Position numbers and translations under genes: made by a program. This document shows positions 56,325 to 64,000 of a DNA stretch of 64,000 nucleotides, piece after piece. The first letter of the stretch is position 1. Each line of letters opens with the position of its first letter. A model generated the notes under the pieces. That model was not told where the DNA came from. It did not search any database and worked only from the letters and a program-made list of their open reading frames with translations. Where the stretch lies: contig CACRXP010000012.1 in NCBI GenBank assembly GCA_902702965.1, forward strand, positions 585,750-649,749, given 5' to 3'. This DNA comes from Spirometra erinaceieuropaei. Lineage: Eukaryota; Platyhelminthes; Cestoda; Diphyllobothriidea; Diphyllobothriidae.

Positions 56325-56400
56325 GTCTCTGACGATGGACTCACGAGACACTCCGAAACGTCATTTTGATAAACGTCTTGTTCCGACTAGGTGGTTTCTT
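56325..56400 (+). repeat. Penelope-like 3' tail
   Basis: TCTCTGACGATGGACTCACG and ATAAACGTCTTGTTCCGACT parallel the 3' end at 9880-9945 (CTCTGACGATGGACTCCTGT, ATAAACGAATTGTTCCGGTG). There is no coding part. Confidence 0.45.
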
Positions 56401-57307
56401 TCTTTCAACCAGAGGAAACCCTCGGGTCATGATGACGACTTTTTGAGAAAAACATTCTGATTAAAATTATATTTCTTGATAGGATGTTTCTCGCAGCCTC
56501 CTTTGCAGTTATCGTCATTGCTTTATTTATTGCTTATTTGCATTCAGCTTCATGCAAGTGATCAAAAGTAAGAGTCTCAAACAGAGAACGAGTGCCGAAT
56601 TTCATCCCATAAAATCGATGAACGGCGTCTCATCGATCCACTGATTATGCGCTTGTCCAAAATGCTAGATGGCAGCACCAAAAGGCTTAAATTTCAGGTC
56701 CCCTCGTCATAATCTTAGGAAGCAATATTTTTGTTGATAATTTCTGACAAAACGTTTGATAACATAAACACGCGAGATTCGCACGTGCTTTTGAAAATGA
56801 GTCACGATTTTTTCAACCCCATGCACTCATGGATGTTATTTTGCCGTTACTGTGGAGGCTGGCTACATGACCGATTACAACAAAACTCCAAGTGTGGCTT
56901 TTTTAGTGCCGCCTGATATGGTCGACCACTGACCGCGCCAAAACTCCCATGAAGTAAACGGGGGGTTAGGTACGAGAGATGCTGACAGCCCCACATTGCA
57001 GAAGACCCTGCCCTAAGTTTTGTGGTTTAAGTCAGGACTTTGGAACAGGTACCCAGTGGAATTCAGCGCGAGGCCATTTTTGATACGGTTGGATCCATAT
57101 TTACGTGTTCGATTAAGTAAAGTAAACACCGATAATAATTTTTTTTATTTTTTGCCATGATGTTCTTCATAGAATCTAGGGGATGTTTCGAAAAAAATGA
57201 TTTATTTCAAAATAAAAACACTCACTCCGATGCAGTGACCTTTCTGTACTCGTGGCCAGCCCTGCCCGGGGGGCGGCTTGGTGGGGTGTACGAAATGACT
57301 TGGTGAA

Positions 57308-59016
57308 GGGCATGTGCCGTCTCATGAGATTTTAACCCCAATTCTGAAATATGCTTTCGATTCGCAAAAATTACCTAAGTGGGGTGGCAATATTGCTTGT
57401 CCCTAGATGTTTTGGCCGATTTTAAATAACTCGTGTTGACCTAACTGTGAAAACTCCGGCTCCCCGGTGGGATTCAAACCCACGACAACAAGGGGAAGGC
57501 TTTAGTGCAGCCAACGCTTGAGCTAAGCGGCCCCACCGGAAGACGCGAGTTTAGTCACATTTGGGCCAAGTTACCCGTCCAGCCTACTGTAAAGTCTGGA
57601 ATCTATCAAATCTGATACAGTAATTTGACTGCCAAAGCAGAATTTCCCAAGTAATTCACCTAGAATCCACCAGATGACTACTGGGCTCACGTAAATTTTA
57701 GATATTTTGGTAGAATTTTGAATAATTCATATTGACTCAACTGTGAAAGCCTTCTCCTTACTGCGTGGGTTCGAATCCCACCGAGGCGCCGGGTTTTTCA
57801 CAGTTGGGTCAATATGTCTTATTATTGTTTATGAAAGGGACTATGCAAATCTATTCTTAAAGGAGTAAATAAGTCGAACTTACGCGTTCGAAAATTAAAA
57901 CCGTTCAGATATATCGGGGAAGCAGAGTGTTTGTGTTCTAACAAAGGTACAGTAAAACAACATGCAGCCGGCGATCCTTGCAGCACGCATAGTATGGTGA
58001 GTACTTACACAGCACAAAAAGGTTTAACTACTCTTTTGAAATAAATAGGCAAGTTACGCCTACAGAATCGACGGAATACCCCATATGGCTACCAGGCTCA
58101 CGTGATTCACAGATGTTTTGGCAGATTTTGAATAATTCATATTGACACAGTTTTTTTGTTGCAGTATATTTCTAAGATATTTCAACTCCAACAGGATGAC
58201 GGTTTTGAATGAACTCCCTTTTGACCGCCTGGAAAAATAAACTCTGTAAAAATGATTCCCTATATGATATAAATGTTTTCTGTGGATTCTTGATACGTTT
58301 ATAAATTTGAACACATGAAATATAAGCCATGCACAAAATATTCGTTCGGGTACTCGTTTGGTAGCAAACTGCGTCTGATTTTATTTTTTACCTGAAGAGG
58401 GAGCGCTTTTTGTCATTTCAATTTTCTTCATATTCCAATTTATTATTCACTCCGCCTACCGTTGTGTCTGCATACGGGATTTCCCAATTATATGTACATG
58501 CTCCATTAAACGCTGTAAGGGATATGTCATATAGGACTCATAAAACTTGCGATGGATGTGGAGCAGGTTATATACTCTATAAGTGACATTCATAAACCTA
58601 CCGATGCAATGCTGCATGAAAGGATATTTCGTGGTCTTAAAAATTCCACGATTAAAAACGTTCTTAAAACCGGACGATATTCTCTGTTTAAGCAAAGAAA
58701 TCTAGAGAAGACAGAATCTGCTACCGAATGAGTGCAAAAATATTTTTGTGCTTGTCCTCCAAGTTGCATATTTGAATTTAGAAGAGCATTAAAAATAACG
58801 GCAAAAATGCATTCCATAAAAGTTATTATTATTTTGACAAGTGTGGTTTTTGCGGGCGGCAATAAATTCCTTCCAAAGCCGGTATCCTTGCGCGACTGAA
58901 GTATCGCGGGATTATGTTACACGATAATTCCTATCATGACTCCACATAAGCAGTCTTTTCTAATTCAAGACGTATTTCAGAATTCCGGTAAACATTTCAT
59001 CAGATAGCACATCCAA
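57308..59016. repeat. Foldback element split by a SINE cluster
   Basis: Outer left arm at 57308-57403 (GTGCCGTCTCATGAGATTTT), interruption at 57404-58160, then the rest of the element from about 58165 to CATTTCATCAGATAGCACAT near 59010. The two parts are collinear with other copies. Confidence 0.6.
57404..58160. repeat. tRNA-derived SINE cluster
   Basis: A minus-strand head at 57465-57535 has lost the A-box CTCTAACCA stretch. It is followed by a minus tail, then at about 57750 a flip to a plus-strand half head (AAGCCTTCTCCTTACTGCGT, GGGTTCGAATCCCACCGAGG) and the CAGTTGGGTCAATATG tail. Another tail piece lies at 58078-58150. Confidence 0.65.
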
Positions 59017-60774
59017 GCATAGCTTCAAAGCGTAGGAGTATTCCAAGCCTACTTAAACAATGTCTTCCATCTGTACAACGTTAGAAAATTTAAACAGATA
59101 TCAGGTTTTTGCTGGCAAACATGACATTTTCCTTCGACAAATTGTTTTGCGAATAATTTAAAATTGTTGGTCTCATAAGGCTTTTATTCTGTTCGTCAAA
59201 AGGCTTACAGGTTAAGTATAGGGCATGCCGGTTATGTATATGAACGAGGATTAGATATAGGGATAATTCACCTTTCCATAGTCTACCAAAGAAGACGAAA
59301 GGGAAAGGATGATTTCGTGGACTTAATTATGTTTTTACTTACGTTTTTGAAAATAAGAGTTTTGTAAAGGTCAATAAGGATGCATTTTGGTTTATGAAAT
59401 CGCTTTTCCTTCTTCATCTTTTTGGGGTACTGATTCACACGATGTATATACATATGTATAGACTGAGCTGTGTGACGAGATGGAAGAGGCACGTTCCGCA
59501 ACCCGACGGGCGAACGAAAGTTCCACGCCCTTTTGGACCGTAGTCGGCATAAAAAGGCCCGCGGCTAAAATGTTGAACGCTGGACTTAATACAACCGACC
59601 AAACGATGCGAGTTGGACTCCAGGTTGAAAACGGAGGTTGCAAATGGCTGGTCGGCGACTGCTATTAAACCAAAAATTGCCATTGCAGTCTCTCTTTTCT
59701 TTGTTGTTGCTCTTCACTGCACGTGTATATATAATTAGTGACGGTATGCAAAAGTTGCACGGGAAAAAGCATTGTAGTTAAAAATGCAAACTTTAACATG
59801 ACAGCTAGAGGGTTGTTAATGGCCCACTGTAAATCTTACTTAAAATATATCACCACAATTTGAATGAGCAAAAAAAGGAAAAAACGAAATTACAGTTTTT
59901 TGCATCCTTTGTGCAGTCAAACAGTCCGTCATCCCAGTCACGTAACGTTGGCTGTTGAGTGATAGGCGCATCAGGCATGACCGAAGAGAACTTTTTTGCC
60001 GACGCTACGAAATCGACGAACGCGTTCTGACCTCTGAAGCTCCGATCTGTCAATTTTGAACGCCAAGTGGACTGCATTCACCGACCAATAGTTGTCCTCT
60101 TCAAGACGTCTACCAATTAAATCTCCCCGGCTGACGGCCGACCTTGCACATCAAGTGATTAAAAGGACAGGTGGTTTCTTAGGTTGATATAAGGTTTCCG
60201 CAAAGAATCGGCTATGAATTTAGCATCACCAGATTAAGGAGCTGGCCGACATCTACCCCTAACATAAAGAAAGCAAACATCCCCCCCCACCTAAAGGATG
60301 AGGGAATACCATAAATACTTGTTGAAATATGAGAAAATATTCTTTACACGAAGGGCCTGCCTCTGACCAATTAGGAAATTGCAGTAAGTTATCTGTCAGC
60401 TATATTTCGAAGAATAGTTTTAAGTTAGACAGAACTGAAAGGCCCCAAACGATTACTTATGGAAACTAAATTACTCGCTGGTGAATACGTCTTGAATTAG
60501 CAAAATTCGCAAAGTCTTTCAACTAATCATCTGCAATGCGTGTACTGCAGGTCAAGATCGAGAAAAAATCCAAATGCCTAAATGAAACTTAATGCAGTCT
60601 ACAGGCGTTTGAAATATAAATGGAGTGGACGACTCGAAATGTGAAATGTAGACAACCGGGCAGTATTCAGCAAGGACAGGCAAGAACGGTCGACCTCTCA
60701 TAATCTGGTCAAATGATGTGTTCTCCAGACTTGTGGAAAAGAAAAATTTAATGTTTCCTTATTGTAATGGAGAT

Positions 60775-60860
60775 GAACACACGATCTCTGGGACAGTACG
60801 TGTATTAGTCTGGGCTTTCGGTCTCGTACAGGAGGCCATCGTCAGAGACTGTGAGAATGC
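60775..60860 (-). repeat. Penelope-like 3' tail
   Basis: The reverse complement reads CTCTGACGATGGCCTCCTGT, ACGAGACCGAAAGCCCAGAC and TAATACACGTACTGTCCC, closely following the 3' end at 9880-9945. Confidence 0.55.
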
Positions 60861-61494
60861 GGCGTCAAATGAGCAGTCTTTGTAGGCAAGCGACGAATGG
60901 GGGAGGAATAGGAGTGCAGGGGGTCGTGTTCGCGATAAGCTGAGTCCTCGTTGTCTCACGGCGGCGTGATGCGTGTACCCTTGGTTGGCAATTGGGGGCA
61001 GTGAGCGTGAAAGCAGGCGGGTATATCTGTTATTTGCACTTTCGCTTCCATCTGTGAATGCTTACTTATTTTTGACCCCCATGGCATACCTAGGGTGATC
61101 TGAGCTGCCTTTATTTTGCGTTGTAACACTGACATCCACGTACAGAGAGACGGTCGCATAGATGGAACTTTATATAATCCGTAATGAAAGCGCAATCCTA
61201 GCCACTAGAATGGACAGTTCCTGATATTCAGTTTGGCATCCTGTTCAATTGATAACGGGATGACTGTTGAGCATCTGCATGTAGGCCAAAATTACCGGCC
61301 TCCCTAATTCATTGTCAATGCTCGTATATGGTGCAATGAGAGCATGCTTGCCCGCATCGTAGGACTTAATTGTCGCAACTTTACCGCTCTTGTTGAGTAT
61401 TTGTAGGATAACCGCGTTGCAATTTGGCTCACCGATGTTGACACTGGAAACGGCGAGTTAAATGGGCGCGCAAGTAGCACACCGATAGTTCGAT

Positions 61495-61800
61495 CATGGC
61501 GTCCGACAATGTCCACTGTGTGCTCCACAAAAAGATGGAACAGGCATGGTGAAGTGCGCGTGAGTTAGTTTGTAGTGAGAGTAGACTTGCGCAGCTTCTA
61601 CCGCACTCTCATCCGCCCTCATCTGTGCCCGGCGCCAAGGCAGAATCAAGAAGACTCGAGGTGGGGGAGGGCGCAGGTGACTGGCGCGACCGGAGCCGCG
61701 CATAGGCGTGCTAACACATCTATTTATTTACCACAGACACTTGAGCAGGATTTTAATCAACAACAACAATGAAAGCAGCGGCAGCAGAGCGACTATGATG
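61495..61800 (+). repeat. GC-rich repeat family A
   Basis: TCCGACAATGTCCACTGTGT, GTAGACTTGCGCAGCTTCTA, AGGCAGAATCAAGAAGACTC and AGGATTTTAATCAACAACAA, the fullest copy of the family here. Confidence 0.6.
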
Positions 61801-62104
61801 ACTGGGCAGACACGCTTACGATCTGCACATCCGAAGAGGGCGCAAGCAGGTGCCATAGAACTGCTAGCGCAACCCAGTCTGCGAAAGTCATGGTTTCCTG
61901 ATCCGGGCATAACAGACGCTTACAGCCCTTTAAGCGACGCGCCATTAACTAACGCAAGTTATGGAACTGCAAAAATCACCGTCTAAGATGCTAGATACGA
62001 AGAGCTACTGTGAATAAGGGGCTCGGCAGTTTCGCAAAAAGTGCGGTGACATAGTAGCCGAATTATATGCATGCTGCCTTCCTTGTGAGCTAATCATCCT
62101 CATC

Positions 62105-62200
62105 ATAGTCTGCTCCCGATGATGGTCTCGAGGGAAAATCCGAAGCATCAGGCAAGCAAAATCCATGTTCCAGCGGTCTGATCTCCATCTTTTTAGCTTC
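62105..62200 (+). repeat. Retroelement 3' tail
   Basis: CCCGATGATGGTCTCGAGGG and AAAATCCGAAGCATCAGG resemble the tails at 52.9-53.0 kb. Confidence 0.4.
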
Positions 62201-63179
62201 CCCTGGGACTCAGAGCTTATCTACGTCATTCATATGCAGTGACGTCCGTCATACCGCCCATACAAACTAACGATCAAGGCCTAATATGTCGCCAGTTGGT
62301 GGTTAACTCTAATCACCTGGGTCCTGATGATCAGACGGCATTGCATTTTCCTTAATGTGACCCCTGCGGCAACTCACTTTGAAACGAGAGCCGATAGTCC
62401 TCTTCCATGTGTGCGCTTGAAGGTCAGCACGCGTTGATTTGTCAGCTTGCGAGTTCGGCACACCTTTACAAAGAAAAGAAACTCATTCGCATCCGGCGCC
62501 ATACCCTCATTTTTATGCAGTGTTCTTCAGCTTTGTCCGACAGTAAGGACTTACGAGGACTTATTAATTTTGAACAACGTGTTTACACAAAATTTATCTT
62601 CAGAATGACCTAATTTCATGCATATCATTCATAATTAAATATGCTAATATTACTGTGCACACTAAGGAAAAGAATTAAAGACTCTTTTAAAAGAAGGCCG
62701 CACTGAGTGAATCACGATGAATGCGCAACTTTGTGGCCTCAGTCGCCTATAGTACTTATCAGTGGCCGAGGTGCGCCCTACTTTACGCCAACAGTAGCCT
62801 CTGTTGGAATTTCTGTCCCCCCCCCGTTCCGTCTTCAGCTGTTGCCGGGACCGAAACTGACCAGTCTCCACTTTCCAGTCGGAAAGCACACTGCTCGATA
62901 ACCGGAGACAGATGGTGCCCTTGTCTCGCCTGCCGACCAAGTCCTTCTCTTGGACTTGTCGACTGCACCGAAGTTTGGCATCTTTATTCCAAACCAGATT
63001 TCTGGTGGAGAAATAGCATCAAGCACTGCACAGGAAGAGCTTAAGGCCTAATTTGTCAGTTCCGGCCAAATGAAGGACCTAAAAATAATTACTGACAGAC
63101 GTCAGATATGACTTGCTTGATTCCCGCTTCACCGGCTTGCATTAGATTAGCAAGCGCAGCGGCCTTCGGCCTCTATATA

Positions 63180-64000
63180 CAGCGAGTGACCAATCTGAGG
63201 AAATGGTTGCTAAAATTCTTAAATGCATTTCAAATTAGGAAGAATTAATAAGGTGGGGTTGTAATATTGATTATCTTGAGGCGTATTCCCATTGTTTTTC
63301 GTACTCGGCAGAATGGCGGCTTTAAAATATACGTATTTTCAATTTCCTGTAGAAGTCTCGCTCGGCGAAAAATAATTACTTAATTAGCATGCATTTTTTC
63401 CCATTGATTTCGATGGCCTTAAAAATTTTAGATATATTTTACAAGAAACGTTAACAAAAATATGCTTTCTTTCAGTCGTTTGATAGGAAACCACCTCATC
63501 AATATTTTATAATCGAAGAAGCATTGTAATTAGTTTTTACAAAATTTTTTATTTCTGAATAATTTGCAGCCTGAGTAGCCATTGCATTAACGCCCAGTGA
63601 TTGCAGCCTACAAGTTTCATGCGTTCAGCGTAAAGAAAATCACATATTTTTCTGTGCCTTTAAAAAGATTTCATATAAAGTACATAAAAATATTTCAATA
63701 GATTCGGAAAATGTCCTGCATTTCATGGGGACCAGAGGTAAATGGACAGGCATGATGATGTATGAATGTATACCGCGCGGTCTAAAAGTCTCATGATTAG
63801 AAACTATTTAAAAACCTGATTATAATGTTTTTTCAAGTATAAAATATGAAGATGAGGTGGTTTCCTATCAAAAGACTGAAAGAAAGCATATTTTTGTAAA
63901 CGTTTCTTATAAAATAAATTTGAATTTGCAAGGTTATCGAAAATCGATAGTAAAAATGCATGATACTTAAGTAATCATTTTTTGCCGAGCAAGACTTCTA
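63180..64000. repeat. Foldback element subfamily B, cut by window end
   Basis: Starts CAGCGAGTGACCAATCTGAG after TA. The second arm is present up to TTTTTGCCGAGCAAGACTTC at the right edge, so only the outermost 100 bp or so is missing. Confidence 0.75.

Larger units (their letters stand above)
53050..57307. other. No established gene; one possible exon
   Basis: Apart from the candidate exon at 54551 and the retroelement tail at 56325, I see only short frames (largest 104 codons at 55550-55864, plus). The sequence may be low-copy. Confidence 0.35.
59017..63179. other. No gene recognised
   Basis: Contains retroelement tails near 60.8 and 62.1 kb and repeat A at 61.5 kb. Open frames up to 107 codons (62721-63044 plus, 62662-62940 minus) overlap on opposite strands and match nothing I know. 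Confidence 0.35.

Noticed and set aside
1..64000. CRISPR array, bacterial operon or phage region
   Set aside because: No regularly spaced identical short repeats, ribosome-binding-site-led gene runs or phage genes were seen. The introns and LINEs show the DNA is eukaryotic.

Overview
The window looks like flatworm DNA, most likely a tapeworm. This is an inference from three things: a host gene whose introns are either 30-43 bp or several kb, many CR1-like LINE and Penelope-like (GIY-YIG) retroelement remains, and degenerate TTAGGG-type tracts inside dispersed repeats. A LINE zinc-finger tail at 40.2-40.5 kb resembles tails I remember from diphyllobothriidean tapeworms; that narrower placement is tentative. 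No prokaryotic gene organisation is present.

Region 0.3-16.1 kb holds the one convincing host gene, on the minus strand. I reconstruct nine coding exons from the ATG at 16116 down to 349, with compatible splice phases and a continuous coiled-coil frame of about 402 residues. The gene continues past the left edge of the window. Its N-terminus carries a CxxC motif (VCQYCGVSYL) that I associate with LEKR1. Three introns are 30, 34 and 43 bp, one is 79 bp, and the other four are 1.9-5.8 kb. Those long introns contain a 524-bp tandem duplication and three copies of a long-inverted-repeat element, one of which holds a Penelope-like insertion.

Region 16.9-31.6 kb is a LINE graveyard. A nearly complete CR1-like LINE (minus strand, 16.9-21.4 kb) has ORF1, endonuclease and reverse transcriptase broken by two frameshifts and three nonsense codons. 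Next comes a cluster of tRNA-derived SINEs in both orientations. After that lies an older minus-strand LINE (23.0-30.7 kb) whose endonuclease is split by about 3.7 kb that includes a plus-strand LINE. A further plus-strand LINE remnant ends at 31.6 kb.

Region 31.6-64 kb has no host gene I can establish. It is a mosaic of foldback elements of about 950 bp, a second Penelope-like fragment, terminal-inverted-repeat elements carrying TTAGGG-like tracts, SINE-like repeats with tRNA promoter boxes, tandem segments of about 800 bp, an (ACC)n microsatellite and scattered retroelement 3' tails. One possible exon (54551-54622) and one unexplained 188-codon frame (43826-44392) are recorded with low confidence.
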